From Todiramphus chloris collaris (lineage: Eukaryota > Chordata > Aves > Coraciiformes > Alcedinidae): a stretch of DNA of 64,000 bases. The notes under the pieces were generated by a model. That model was not told where the DNA came from. It made no database searches and saw only the letters and a program-made list of their open reading frames with translations. The stretch spans positions 2,962,005 through 3,026,004 of the forward strand of contig JANVCC010000261.1 of the NCBI GenBank assembly GCA_025345505.1, in the 5' to 3' direction. Positions within the stretch are counted from its first letter, which is position 1; each line of letters opens with the position of its first letter. Made by a program: the position numbers and the translations under genes. Positions 25,152 to 39,399 of the stretch are shown here, in pieces.

Positions 25152-28100
25152 CAACTAAGTCCTAAAATCATACCTAATTGCTCCATCAGCAGAGATGTAG
25201 TAAGCGCCAGTGTTACGACACAATTTTGCTTTGAACTTTACTAATTGATATTAAGTCTTCAGTTGATTTTGACAGGTAAGATTTGAGGATATTTTATGTT
25301 CAGGTGCACTGCCACAGCTTTTAAAAATAAGCACATTCTTATCACGCAGTCCTGATGCTTTTGACATACCTATGTTTACGGGAGTAAAAGGTATTTGATA
25401 TTTCATCATTCACCACATAAATGAATAAGTTCAGCTGTCTTTTATCCTATTAAAAGTAGAGTGATTTCACAGTGGTAATACACATGCAACAGTGCTACAA
25501 AAATCACACTGATACTGTAATCCGACAGGTTGAGCCACAGTAAGTTTCACTAGTTTTTCATAGCTTCATTATTTTTTCTCTTGATTGTCATTTCTTTGGT
25601 AAATGTAAGAGAAAAGGCAAAAAAAATCCCTTGATTTCTGATAATTAATGTTCGTCTGTTCCCACTAATAAACTATGCATTAACACCAGAGGTTTAGAAA
25701 CCATTTTTCACTAGACTTTTTGGACCTTATAATCCAATATAAGGCCTTTGCACATATCTTTGTGCACCGGTCCGGGGGACAACAATGGGAGTTGTGCGTG
25801 TGGATCTGAAAAACTTTATGGCATTACACAGTTCATTTGAATAATTCTAATACATTTTTTTTGCATGCTTTTAGATTTTTCAAGCCAGTTATCCTAAAAT
25901 ATCTGATATTCCTGATAAGCAAGTATCTCCAAGATCAGTCACAGACAATCCTCCTGAAGGCCAGGCTCTGTCGCTCCAAAATAAGCCATAGCAAATACCA
26001 TGCAGAGTAAACTTTATATTTTGCTACATCCATATCTATATGGAGCAACTAGACCAAAATTTATCTGTTACTTAATCAATTAATTTTGGAAGTGTACACC
26101 GATAACCAGGACTGGGTCACTTCTTGTAGTTTAGATGCACATAGCTGTCGATTATTAAAAACTGCATAAGCAGAATCAGAGATTCTGCATTTTAATTATC
26201 TTGAATTTCTTTAGACTAAAGTTACAGTTTAATTAGTGGTAAAAAAGATTGCCTCCCTCTTAACTGGTTTTTTTAGTACTTACATCAAATCTCTTTGGAT
26301 CAGAATTGCTCTTGTTTATATTTGTGGAAGACTTCTATTAATATTAGGAACTTTTGCCTTTCTAAATGACAGATTTCTGGTTCAAAAATGGTAATAACCT
26401 AACAGCAAAAGTTACTTTATAATGAAAATGTGGCTTACCTTCTGGGGCAGGTGACTATTTACAAAAGCAGTTGTAGACATGAGCGATTGCACTGAGGTGA
26501 ACTCGATGGTTCACTTCAATACAGCAAAGTAGGTGTGTAAGTGTTTTGAAGAAGTAAACATTTGCTGTCTCATTTTTCAGATTTTGCTTCATATTTGAAC
26601 TTTTCCATTCATGGAGAAACTTTGGTAAAAAAGAGTTACCTTTTAATTTAAATACCTGTATTTGAACACGGCTCCAGGAAGCGTTAGATTAAAAAAAGTG
26701 CTTTAGAACTTTTCTAACGTACTATTTCATGTGAGGATGGGAGATCCCAGTTTCTTCTTAGCAGTGTTTCTTCAGGTGATAGTTAGAGTCACAAGATAAG
26801 TTCCCTAAATCTCAGAAGAAAATGTGACATCTTTAATGCCACCCATCTCACAACCATCTTAGAGCACATGTACAGCAGCTGGATTGGCACAACGAAGTAG
26901 TAATGGCTCCAAAGGCACCGTTATGGACTATCAGGTCAATAATCCTTATGCTAAGAAGGATTTATATGATACAGAGTAATGGCTCTGTCATTTCTGAAGT
27001 AAAAAATCCACTTTTTAATAAGCATCAAAATACTGCTTTGCACTTTTCACAAAAGTGGTATTAAGGTAGTTAAAAAAACCCAACACGCATACTTTCTTCA
27101 AATAAAAGTTCCCATTTAAATGTTTGAATAAAATAAATGTTAAAATATCTGAGGTAGGCAGCTACAGTAGCCCAAAGAGAGACTTTTTGGCAAATATACC
27201 TATTAACGTTCTCAAATGTTTTCTTGCTTCCTTTCTTTTCTTTCCTTCCTTACTCAGAGGAGTATAGCATATTTCCATCATGCCTTTAAATAGCATTTTT
27301 TACGATCCAGTCCAGAAATAGATGTGGTTTAGGGACCCTTTCATTAGTTTTGTTTAATTTTTCTACTATGTGATTTTCTTCTACTTCACGCAGAAGTTTG
27401 ACACAATCTAACACACTCAACCTAGATCTTGTTACAAAAGTAAGTTTGAAAGTAAGGACAGTGATCACAGAAATGCAAAGCTGTGATTTTTGCATTAATT
27501 TATTTTCTTTTATATAAACAAATTTCTTGAGATAAGGAAAACCCACAAAACATATTTTAAATTTCCCACATTTTGGGAAAAAATATTTTCTTCCCTAACA
27601 ATGTGGTTAACTCAGCCTCCATCCAAGGTATGGAAAGACACCAAATGCTAACTAAAAAGAACTATCATCATGATAAAAATGAAGAGACTGAGCACACATG
27701 ACATTTTCATTGTATCTCTAACATTTTATAAAATTAAACACCATTTTGAAGTATGGGTCTGATGGGAATAATCCGATATATAAGCATTCGACATTTAGTG
27801 GATAAAGTGCAACTGAACAGATAAATCACTCTAAATAACAGTGACACTTGGTCAAAAAAACCATATATTTAAGGCTCAAGTGTGTGGTCAAGCTACTTTA
27901 TGGGGAGCTTTCCCATTATTTTTGTGAGAAACAGTGCTGTCTACAAAAAGGGTTAAAGAAAATGCATTCTGTTGCATCTGCTTACTAAATCCCTTACTTT
28001 AGTAGAAATTCAAATTTTGTAAAGATTATTCGTTTTATTGATGCATATAATTATAATCACAAGCCATCTGCTGATTTGGCAGGCATGGTTAAAATTCTCT

Positions 28101-28529
28101 AACTCTCATAACCTTTCAAGTACAGTGCCCTTGGGACTCTATTTCACTTTTATATTTTGGAAAACATGTAGGGACAAACACGAGAGGTCATCTGCCGAAA
28201 GTCAGACCTGTAAAACATTAAAGGAATAAAGATTGTGATGACTGCTCTTATTTTAATAGCAAAGAAAGTATTTTCTAGTTTATTTCTGACTTCAGGAAGG
28301 ATTATATTGGTTTCCATCACGCACTTCTGGAATTTGAATTTTTTCTAGGGATTAAAGCTCTCTCCTAGCACTCCTGGGATCTGGGTTCCAAGTTTAAACT
28401 AAAAGAACAAATATTGTTCAGTTTGGTTGTCACAGGTGAATTAAACATATTTGACCTTGGCCTTAATTTTTCTTTTCATGCAATTCCCACTATGTTTCTA
28501 TTGGAAATGTTTTAACAAACACTGTTCTC

Positions 28530-28549
28530 TTTTTTTTTTTTTTTTTTTT
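28530..28549 (+). repeat. poly(T) tract, T20
   Basis: Twenty uninterrupted T, followed by further T-rich TTTTGTTTTG-type sequence. No adjoining retroelement is recognised. Confidence 0.9.
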
Positions 28550-28862
28550 CTGTATTTTTTTGTTTTGTTTTGTTCTGAATTTAGGTGTACTGAGTTTCAC
28601 AGAGAGGCACCTATCACGTACTTGGCATTTAACCATGAAGCTCAAAAGAACATTTCAATTTAGAAGGCTACATACAATAAGGCATAAAATGAAAGGCTGA
28701 AATTCTTTGCCCCAGTCCTTCAGAGATGCATCCATTTATATCATCCTACAATTGACTGTTGGTTAGCCACAGTTACAAATGTTTGGGCTTCTTGCCTGTG
28801 AGAAGTCTTGTTCTCCATTTTCTTGTGTCCTTCACCATGTTTAGCCAAACTATTCTTTTATC

Positions 28863-28880
28863 TTTTTTTTTTTTTTTTTT
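28863..28880 (+). repeat. poly(T) tract, T18
   Basis: Eighteen uninterrupted T. It is not flanked by recognisable repeat sequence. Confidence 0.9.
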
Positions 28881-30241
28881 AATCATTGGTGTTTGTTGTT
28901 GTGCTCCATGTTGAGTTACACTGCTGCTTCTAGCAGAAGACGTCCACAAGGGGGAAAAAAATGTGTAGGAGATGCTCTCTCTGTCATAATATAAAAGTTT
29001 CACCACTGTAGGATATGGTCCATGCTCTGAGGTAGGAAAAAGGGTGTTTTAGAGATAGATGTTTTTTTCCAAAAAGGATGTTTTCACGTTTCCACATGAA
29101 GGTGGAAAAACTTGATGCGGAATGGGATAGTCCAGTGACTTCCTGATAGTAGCAGAAGGCAAAGACAATCACCCCTCAACAGAACTGTCTTGATTAATAC
29201 TGTATTGATGTGTATCTCACAGGAACAAAAGATGCAACTCTCACTTCTGTTTAATTAGTGTATCTGAAGGCCTGTATGAGACATGCATGCTGCTTTACTC
29301 CTTTCGGAGGTTTGATTCTCACCCCACACCCTCATTATGACAAGCAGGAGGGAAATGCACATGTTTGAAAGTGTCTTCACAGCTGAAACTAGGGAAACAG
29401 GCCGAGAGTAGCTCTGGTTTATTTCACAACCAATTAAGTATGACATCTGTTGAAACTCAGGAAATAAGTCTCCCTTCCCCCTGTTCATATACTTACTTAA
29501 GCTGCCAGTCTTTTGTTTGGATATGGTGAATTTTACTTACAAGTGTTTTGTTTGGTTTGTTGGTTTTTTTTCTCTTTTTTTCCCCCCCCTTTGGAGTAAA
29601 TGCACAAAATAAAGAAAACAAGACATAAAGGTTATTTTTTAAAAAAAATCTGTGCTTCAATGAGTGCATGTCAAAAAGCCCTGCTCGGCACTCACAAATC
29701 AAGCAAATGATTGTGTCAGTAATTCTTTGCCTAAACACTCACCTTACATGCTGAAAAAAAAGGCCATGTTGGTGGCAGGCAATGTAGACACAAGACCATT
29801 TTCATTTTTGAAAATGTGACTCTTGTTGCTGGCTCCCAAAGGCTAACAAATTAGAAGGAATTTGGATCTCAATTTCTTCAATTTTACGGTTGAAAACTTG
29901 GCACTGAAGAGAAGACACCAAATAGAATGGGGCATGTGGCTTTATGTATCGTTAAAACAAACAAAAAGAATTAAATGGCAAGCCACTGTCACCAGTGACA
30001 TTGAGTTTCTCAAATACACAGTAGTTTGTAATAAACCAAGAAAGAAGCACAGATAAGCTTAAACAGCAAACTTAAGAAAAAAACTGAACTCGGTATCAGA
30101 TAGTAATAGTTCAAGCTGAGAGACATTTCCTATTTATCAGACATCAATCCATGTGACACATTTACTTATCAAGAAAACTTTTATTCCTTTGTAAAATACT
30201 GTCCAACCCAAATATGAAAAAGATGGTATTTCAGTCCATAT

Positions 30242-30303
30242 GGCCTTAGAGTATCTTAGGCCTTAGAGTATCTTAGGTCTTAGAGTATCTTGTGTCTTAG
30301 AGT
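30242..30303 (+). repeat. 17-base minisatellite, about 3.6 copies
   Basis: The unit GGCCTTAGAGTATCTTA occurs twice exactly. A third copy differs at two positions (C to T inside, A to G at the end), and a partial fourth copy carries the TCTTAGAGT core. No other such array was seen. Confidence 0.9.
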
Positions 30304-33300
30304 TCAGTTTCCCTCTGTTATGATTAGGACTTGATTGTATTCATATATATCTAGATAAGGATATATTTGCTATATCATGCTGACCTTTTTCTACCTTTAC
30401 CTCTTGACACTGTGTCTCTGAAGCCACATATGAAAGCTAACTCTCCTTTTATTTAATTTATACTGGCCACTAGTGCTCCTTTTTATTTGTTCATCAGCTT
30501 CATATTGTTTGCCAGTTCTTTCCTACAAGGACTGGCACTGCCTTTGTTCTTGGAGGATGATTCCCTACTTGATTTCTCTTGCTTTTTCATCCCTACTTAA
30601 AAATACAGCTCAAAGCCACATAGTGCATGTGTTATTTAAGCTGCAAGATGCTGCTCAGCAGTTGCCATAGGTTCCTTGGTTAGGAATCCTCTGGTAAAAT
30701 GTCAGTGTGCACAGTCGCAGTGTCTAGACCTGAGCCAGTCATCTGGATTCTCTTTAGAGTTGGTGGAGAGATGTTTCTTGGATGAAATTCCTCTCGCCCT
30801 GCAGTAGATGTATGAAATAAGTAAGATGTATCACGCATCTACACAGCAGCAGAAATGCCTGCAGGTTGCCTACAGGCTACCCAGAGACTATGGGAAGCCA
30901 GTGGTTACTACTTTGAAAATATATATCTGTATTTCAGGCACATCAAGTTAGGAAGGTGAATTTTGTCTTTCCTGTCCAGTCTACAAACTGGACCTGATTT
31001 CTTCTTCTATCTTAACTCCACATAAACTTACTATTTCTCACAATTTGATATAAGACAGGGATGTGAATGATATGGTGTACCTTAGACCAAAAGTTTCCTC
31101 TTGCATATACACAGCGTTGATGAAATTCAGTGTGTACTCAGATACTAATTAAGAGCAGAACAGCAAACCTGAACATTGCTGTGCAGCTCAGAGGACCAAG
31201 TTCTGCCCCTGAAATGTGGTATTTGTGAAAGGGAAGAGGGCAATTCCCTTCTTCGTTCTTAGAAGTCATTGTATTAAAAATAGGGTGTCTTTTCTGAAAA
31301 CTGATTCTTAAAATAGGAAGAAATGAACTCTAAAGATTGAACAATATTAATTAATTTCAAAATACAGTAAAAATATCCATAGTAAACCAGTTGGATTTTT
31401 AAACACTGTTGACAGGAGCATTTCCGGTCTCAGATCCACAATTTCTTTCTCCCGTTGGACTCTGTAGGAGCTTTCAGGGGTGCCTCTGTGAGTTATTTCT
31501 CTTCACAGGCTTTCAAGACTCTGTTTTTCAAGCTTTGAGGTAGTAGTAGGTTAGATTAGGTGACAGTTTTGCACTATTTCTGTGGGTGATTATAGCGTTC
31601 TTCATGCTATAATACAAACTACAAGCAAGTTTTCAGTTCACAGTTTCAGTTGCTGTCTATATTTGCATAGGTTTCAATTACTTTTTCTGTGTTTGAAGAG
31701 ATTTGATAACACACTTTTTTATTTTTAAAGGATTATTTTTCATACCCATAGCTTTAGCACATAGGTGTGGGGGTTTTTAAACAAACCTTCATCCTTTAAA
31801 ACTCTAGGGACAGGTTCTCAAGTGTCTTCAGGTCTATGAAAAGTGTTTAAATTGTATTTCTAAGTGTGCAACTCAGAATTCCTTCAGGGATCAGAGCTGG
31901 ATGGAGCTTCACTAAGCTGTGCTAACCCTTACGTAGTGGATGGTTTCTATGGAGCAGCATTTGGCTATACATTACCCTAATCTATATCATGGGACGAAGG
32001 TTGGCCTTGGAAGTAGGGAGCCATAGCTAGGTCTTTGATAGCCCTTTACCTTTCCATACTCTTTCCCTAAGGTGACGATAGCTACAATAATAAATTCTGC
32101 TGTAAGATTACACTCAGCTTGATCTAATTTTGTAACAGTAAGTTTTACAAAGGGTTAGTAACTATGTGTCTCCAGCTGCACTTCCATAGATGAGACTCAA
32201 AGTCAATGAAAATCATGCCCGAAAGTGTGGGCGTGCAAAGTTCATTATGGTATAAATTGACACTAGTTCAATAAACATAATGCTTTAGACTGATTTAGCA
32301 TCTATCTCGAAAAGCTTAACCTGCTCACATATAACATTCTCAGACTTTTCTTCCCCACAATCAGCATTTTAGTGGTTGTCATTAAAAACCATCTTCTTAA
32401 ATATCCCTAACTCATTTTAAATAGTGTGAGAGAATAAATAGCTTTAGCTCTAAATGCTTTGGGCTCAGTGTTATTTATAGCAACAACATTAGTAATACCA
32501 CTTATTTTTATTGTTATTAATGTGAATAATGGGCTACTGTTTTGTGATCACAGGGAATAATACTATAATATTGAAGAAGGGCAAGTTGCTTTCAACCAAT
32601 GATTGCCAGCCCTCAGCCAGTTCAGCATTGTGGAGACCCTTCAGGTCATACAGTTTGCTCCCCTGTTAACTTGTGGGGTTTTGATATTTATTTATCAGTT
32701 TTAACTTAGAAGCTGCATAGCTATTTTGGTATTTTAAAAGTAAAGAAGTCAAATTTTTAAGTGGGTGCAGTAGGGAAGATGCCATGATTTTTGGCCGTAA
32801 GGTTTTTAGAGACACCAATGGGTATGTCTCCTCCCTCCTGAACCTCCAAGAGGGATCCCCATAGTAGGAAAATCATCAACCCAAGGGGCTCTTCAGAGAG
32901 GCCGTCTTCTAGAATCACAGATTTACACTTGAGTGTACAGCCTGAAGTCTGCTGCTAGTAAAGAGCTAGTACGTCTCACTACCGACAGAGCTCAAGCTCA
33001 GCAGACTGCATCTCAGGAAAGAGTGAAACTCAGCCCAAGGGGTTGGCTTTTCCTATTCACCAAATGGAAAGGACTTGTCCCTGGTTTTTCTGCCTGTGGA
33101 TGAAGAAGGCATAATGTTCTTCCTGAGAACTCAGGAAAAGACAGGTCACTAACATGTGAAAACCTTTGAGTAGATGGAGAATGACCATGCTATCACTGAG
33201 AATTCATTTTTAAGAGTGAGTGAGACACAGTGTTGGAATATGGAGCAATCTCTTTAGCAGAGGGAGAATCTGAGACAAAATGGACACTACATAGGAACAG

Positions 33301-35140
33301 TTTTCCCTGACTTGACCTGAGTGGTCAGAGGTTTCTGTGAATTATTAAGCCCAGTTAATGCACCTTCAGGAAATTCACTTTCACATAAAAGTCCAAAACC
33401 AAGCAGGACAATTGCTTCTAATAGAGCAATAAATAATTATCTGCCTTTTAAAAGACCATAACCACCCAGCTCACATTTTCTCATTGCTCAGTGTCTGAGG
33501 TGGTCAACACAGCTTGCGCAACTTAAGGCGCCTGAAAGAGCTGGTTCACTGCAGTAATGTTCAAAGGAAAATATACTACTTGTTGCCCAAATTACTGTTC
33601 AAGTGATCCCTTGGAATCCCAAGGTGCTTTTGTCTTGGAGTATTCAAAAGCAAATGTATTCTATTTTGAGCTGCCAGTGCTGCAAGGTTAACCTGGACCT
33701 GGAAAACTTCAGTTTCCTCCTCCAGCACCATATTTCTGCCTTAGATTTTGTTAGTTACCATTAGCTCATGTGACAGCTAGCAAGGAATTCAGCCTCAAGT
33801 GACATCTTAATGAACGGGCCTGTTGCAGATACAACCACGAGTAGTTGAGCTCATTCTCACGTAGCATGTGCTGTGTGGTGTCCCTTTGGTGTATGGTGAA
33901 ATTTTGTTTTCTCTGCTGACATCTACAGATCTTAGCCTGAGGAAATCTGCTTGGATCAGGGCAACCCCCATGTAGACAGTTTTAGTATAAAATCATGTTT
34001 TGAAGACAGTGCCAGCTTAGAGTCCTGCCCTCAGTTATCTGAAAAACAAACTTTCTGATTTTGGGCCCAAACAGGACTTGAGCTTTGTGTGCTCTGTCAC
34101 AACACCCGTCTTTAGCCATGGTCTTCATAGCCTCCCACAAGGAAGCTGGAATAACCAGTAGTGACTAACTGTAGGTGCCCGCTGCTGCTGTGGAGGATCC
34201 TCTGGCCTTACTGTCTTGACAATATAAAGAAGCTTGTTGTGAGTCCTCTCCCTGTTATTAAAGTTGGCCTTTCTAAATATCTCAACCTAGCCCCCCAAGT
34301 TTTATCCATTCCTTAAAGAGGACATATAAAAGTGATGTATGAGGATCACTCTTGATCTTATATGGCTATAAAGAATACATCCCATTCACCCCAGCTAGAA
34401 AATGATGTGTTCTATTTCCTTGCTATTGAATTACCTTCTAGAATTATGTAAAAACATTAGCAGGTTACTGAAAGCCTTAAATCATTGTCTCGTTAGAGTT
34501 TGCCATAAAAATAATACAAACTCTTTCCTTAAGTGCATTGATTTTTGCACTACTATCTGTTCTACTGCTTAAAACAATATTTTATAAAGAAGTTTTCTAG
34601 TTCATAGACCAGCAAACTATAAATAAACCTCCTCACCTAATGATCAGGTAAGACAAGCTAGATAGCTACACAGATCTAATCTTCCTTGTATAAACTATTA
34701 TACAATATTACAAAAAAAGAATTTTTATTAGTCATCATGTCCTTAGATTTGTACTCTTGTCGATTAATTCAGTAACCTCAAGAACATCATGTTGGCCTGA
34801 AAAATACAGTTTTTTCCATGAAAAGAGATGTGGGAATGGAAGGATTTTATCAATTTTTTTTTTTTTTTAAAAGCTGCTTTACAAATTCTTTGCACAACAA
34901 ACCTCCCAATATGTAAACAGGGCTCTAGCTACTGTGTTTGTCCACAGCTAGAGCTACAGATGAACACAGTGTAGTTGTGTGATGACAGGAACAGCTGACT
35001 CATTAGTAGAGAGCAGTGAAAGGTAATTAACCCTGGGAAAAGTACAGCTGCCATGCGAGCTGTTCCTTTCTGTAGGATCTGATTAGAAATTAGTGTTAAA
35101 CCACTGATTCTTTAAAAAAATGTCATTGATAATTCGCTTT

Positions 35141-35227
35141 CTCTCTCAGGTATGGCCCCTAAAAGGGGCCTAGAATAGAACTAGTGTACAAAAGGTCTTC
35201 TATTTAAAAAGGCCTTTTCTGAGAGAG
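35141..35227. repeat. nested inverted repeats able to fold into a three-way junction
   Basis: An outer 9-base stem CTCTCTCAG (35141-35149) pairs with CTGAGAGAG (35219-35227). Inside lie two more stems: GGCCCCT/AGGGGCC (35154-35160 with 35164-35170, 3-base loop) and AAAAGG/CCTTTT (35190-35195 with 35213-35218), the latter directly abutting the outer stem. A competing pairing AATAGAA/TTCTATT is also present between the two inner stems. All pairs are exact. It could be a remnant of a small foldback transposon, a structured RNA in an ST18-locus transcript, or chance. No target-site duplication was established. Confidence 0.6.
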
Positions 35228-36268
35228 GTACACACCTGTTTTGCCGCTTCTAGACTTTTCTTAACTATAAATATTGTCCCAGCTTTGAATATTTTGAGGC
35301 TACCCTCCAAGTCTGTGGGCAGTGCAGAGAATGCTTTATCAAGATGATTTAAGGTAGGAGAACATTGTTGGTTGCCATAATGGTGCCTTTAGTGACACTG
35401 ATTATTTAAAAGTCACAACTACTGCTTCTTGTACCAGGATGTAGTTCTGATGTGAAATGATGCAGACCTCTTCAAAAGAAAACAAAAATCTGTCTCTTGG
35501 GGTAGGTGAGTACAGGATATGGAAAAAAAAAAAAGATTACACCCTGAGCACAAAAGCCACCCCCCATCTCACCCCTTTCCTGTACATATCTTGGTGTTTG
35601 AGGAGCCAACAGAAGAAGCAGAACCCATGATTTAATGTGACATCCGAACAACAAACCAGCCAATTACACAGGCTTAAATATATATTCAGACATCTGATAC
35701 AAGCCTACTTATCAAGAATGACATAACTATCAACAACGATAGCAAAATTTCATTAATGTGCTGTAGGAATTTCTAAACTGCTCTTTACTATTTACAGCTA
35801 TTATATCAAAAATAGTTTTTAATCATCTTACTTTGTAAGATCTTCTGGCGAGGACTGTATCTGTGGGATTAGTCCCGAGTGTGTGTCAGTGATTCCACAT
35901 GTATTGTGGAGGTCCACAAGAGTGTTCTGGTTGTTGTCAGTGGAGCCAGGCTTAGCACACGGAGCCTGAAGGGAAAATGGGTTTAAGTGATGAAGTTTGT
36001 AAGACATCTCTCTATAGGAACACTTTTTCATCTTCCTCATGTCCAGTTTGCTGCAATAGGATCCATAATGGATTACTATTATTTACCAATATAAAATATA
36101 TGTTTCTGTAGTGTTACTTTTAACTTGCTATTGTTTAGTGACACGACAGGCCAATTTAATACCACACATCTAATATGCTTACATGGAAAGAAAATTTCCT
36201 CTTTCAGTTTCTTTTAAATTAAATGCATCGCTGGCTGAGTACAATATGTGAAATTAATGTTACCACAA

Positions 36269-36329
36269 ATATATATATATATGCACATAAATTTAAGTAT
36301 ACATATAGATATACACACACACACCCCCC
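36269..36329 (+). repeat. (AT)n and (AC)n microsatellites
   Basis: An ATATATATATATAT run near 36269-36282, then short TATA-containing sequence, then (AC)n running into C6 at about 36312-36329. Confidence 0.8.
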
Positions 36330-36589
36330 TTCTTGATGCTTTCAACATTGAAAGCAAAAGCTTTCAACGCAAACCAGTTAAAGATATTTCCTAGGACAAT
36401 GTTCCTCTTTAGAGGCAAACAAGTGAAACAGGTTTCTAAGGTAAAGACCTGACATATCAAGAGCAGAGTTACCTCTGGATTGCCTAATACATTAAGAGTA
36501 AAGAGAACAGAATGTGTTTTAAAGTACTTTACTGATCATCATGCATCAGTTAGTACCCATTCTTCTCAGAATTGTCCATTTTTATTTTT

Positions 36590-36605
36590 GTTTGTTTGTT
36601 TGTTT
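36590..36605 (+). repeat. (GTTT)n tetranucleotide repeat
   Basis: About four tandem GTTT units. A similar short array lies near 37225-37245. Confidence 0.85.
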
Positions 36606-39399
36606 TCTTTTAATTAAAAAAAGCTTGAAGAGAAAGAGGACTTCTTTTTTTCTTGGAAATCCCAAGTGATAGCACACTCTTGAAGTATTAGGTTGAGTTT
36701 CAGAGGAAGTGAAAGCATGAGCAGGCTATTAAATTGATGAATGCATGAGGATGAAAATAATATTCACTACCTTGAAGCATGGTTAGAAATGCACATAAGC
36801 GCTTCACAGCACTCTGTGTCGTTATCCTAATGTAGCTGAAAGGTGAAGAGAGTTGCCGAAGGTCAGAGAATAGATCAGTGTCAGAGACAGGAAGAGAGTT
36901 TCAGAATCCCCTTTTTTCCAATTAATTGCTCAATCAAGGTGCGTTCTCTTTATGTCTGTGACAGAAGACAGGTGCCAATTTAGGAAATAACCCTTGTCCC
37001 ACTTGAGAATCATAAAAGGCTCTGGAAAGAGAACTTAAGCTGCCATCCCTGGTGCCACTGACCTCTTTGAACTTTGAACAGACTGAACACCCTTTTCCTT
37101 GCTCCACACACCTGACCCAAACATTTGCCGAGGAAAAACTTTCCAGAAAAGAAATCTGGTCATGATTAATATTATACGTGAACATTTTGGCATCTGACAA
37201 ATATCTGTCAAGTTTTTTTTTTGCTTGTTTGTTTGTTTATTTGTTTTGCATTTTCTTTATTACTTGGATTTTCAAAGTGGTATTTTTATTCTTTTTAGTT
37301 TTTTCCTGCACTCTTCAGCACGTTCCCAGGATCTTCAAGACAGTGCAGCAGTGCAAGCAAGCCCCATTATCTTTAGTAGTTAGAGTCATTACAAGTCTTT
37401 TAGATGGTGGCAGACTATACTTCACATGGCACTCTTGAAGTTAATGAACATATGTGATTTGCCTGTTGAGGGAAGGCACACTTCTTCCCTTTGTGTGACT
37501 TTCCCTTTCTTGGGACATGTCTGTCATGCTTAATGAAGAGAGCTTGTTGTTCAGAAAGGGGAGGATGAATGCGTAGGATAGCAGAAGGGTAGTTATATAT
37601 CTTTTTATAAAAATAGTTTTTATTTTAGGTTCATTGTTCCTTTTGACTCCGTGTCAGAGAATGTTCAATGAGCTAATTAGCCGTGGGTTTTGTCCAGCGG
37701 AAGAATTGCGATGTCCTCATTCTGACTATTAAATCACTCCCAAAAAATTTGGCTGGAACAGTCAGAAATCAGAGGGAAGGAATATAGTAACCTAGATTAA
37801 GCCTGTAAGTATTTGAGTGATCGCTCTTACTGAACCTAATCGTCTCCAGCACTTCTGCAGAGGTTCAATGCAACCATAACAGCAGCCCCATAAAACTTCC
37901 CTTCAAACCCATTGATTCCTACCTGGCTCGTTGGAAACCATGTACAGTACAAGGATCATAACAGTGGTGGCTAAACAGTAGGTGTGTTGTGATACCAGAG
38001 CCAGAATCTTCCTGATGTTGAAGTAGGCTATAACAGAGTAATTAAAATGGCATGATTTTGCTGCTATTAGTTATACTTGTCTGTGTGCTCAGGCTCACTG
38101 GCCTCAATCCTTCAACTACGGAGCACCCCATCGATGGGAAGAGGATGGTCATCTTTTGCTGAAGTCAGTAGCGGTCCCCACTCACAGTTCCTCGCAACAG
38201 AGGTGACTCCATGCAGGAAAAGTCATCTAGGCTGGAAAAGAGTAAACACGTTTTAAAAGAAAACAAGCCCTGTGTTCCCGAGTCAATGACGCATGCTCTT
38301 TGAACTTTTCTTTTAAAATTGCTCTGAAATCGTAAGGTTGTTATGGTGTGGTTTTACTCAAAATAATGCATATCATTGTAACACAGCCTTGAAGTTAAGT
38401 GGCTACTTTAATGAAACAGAGTTACCATAGTTACCACAGGAGAAGAGAGAATAACTTTTAGTTCTTTTGAAGCTTATGAATTAGTTCAAAAAGAGGAAAA
38501 GGAATAAACAAGCATGCAGAAGTTTATTATTCAGTGGTTCATGCCTGATCAACTCTAAAAAAGAAAAACTCTCCCTAGACTAGGGCATTAACATTTTCCA
38601 GCTGAAATCTATAATTGGCCATCAACAAACACAAAATTACATTTCAACTCTTCAGTATGTCTGTTTCCATGTTGGTTTTTTTTTTCCTGAGTCAGAGGAG
38701 AAACAGATTTTTCCAAAGTTCTGCTTTCAGCATTTTGTTAATAACTGACATTTTACAGCATCTTGGTTGCTAAAAAAAATAATGTCCTAAAGGCAGTAAT
38801 ACATTGCTAAAAGCAACTCATGAAATCTCTGGTTTAACTCTATTATTCATTATAAACACTATCTTAAGCTGATGAGAGGAAAATGAGAATTTATCATAGT
38901 GAAGATGTCTTCTAGGACCAGCTTCATTGTTTTTCAGTTTAGCATTGAGATGTGCTCTATCCCTGAAGTGTTAATGGAGGTCACTGCTGTTACTCTCCTT
39001 TACGGTGTCAAAGCAAAAGAGTTCCTACATAGTTGACTATTGAGAAACAAAATTATGTTCTTTCCAGTATATCACCTTCAGCTTATGAGCCTCTAGAGCA
39101 GCGGTGATTAACAGGACTTTTACAAAGTTTCTGTGTAGTTACAAGGACAGCTTCAATCTTCTGTCATTTTTTTGCATTAGCTATGATTATGCTTTTACCA
39201 CCAAAATGCATTTATTTTAAAGGTAACAATACAGACTCAGAGAATAGCTTATGTTTCATCTATATTTATCAGCACTCACTGTACATTTGTGTCTTCATTA
39301 CCAGGAAATATTAAGGGACATTGTGCCATCTATTCCTGTTTACAGTTTATTATGCAGAGATAGGAAACACTTAGCATGTAAAATGAATGTAGAAATTAT

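Larger units (their letters stand above)
23657..35140. other. non-coding stretch, no gene recognised
   Basis: Over 11 kb without a recognisable exon, RNA gene or transposon. Small repeats and one long palindrome are listed separately; the rest is ordinary AT-rich intronic or intergenic DNA. Confidence 0.55.
35228..39399. other. non-coding stretch with simple repeats
   Basis: No gene is recognised. It contains AT and AC dinucleotide runs (36269-36329) and GTTT repeats near 36590 and 37225. The portion about 37660-37950 is more complex in sequence but has no identifiable signal. Confidence 0.5.
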
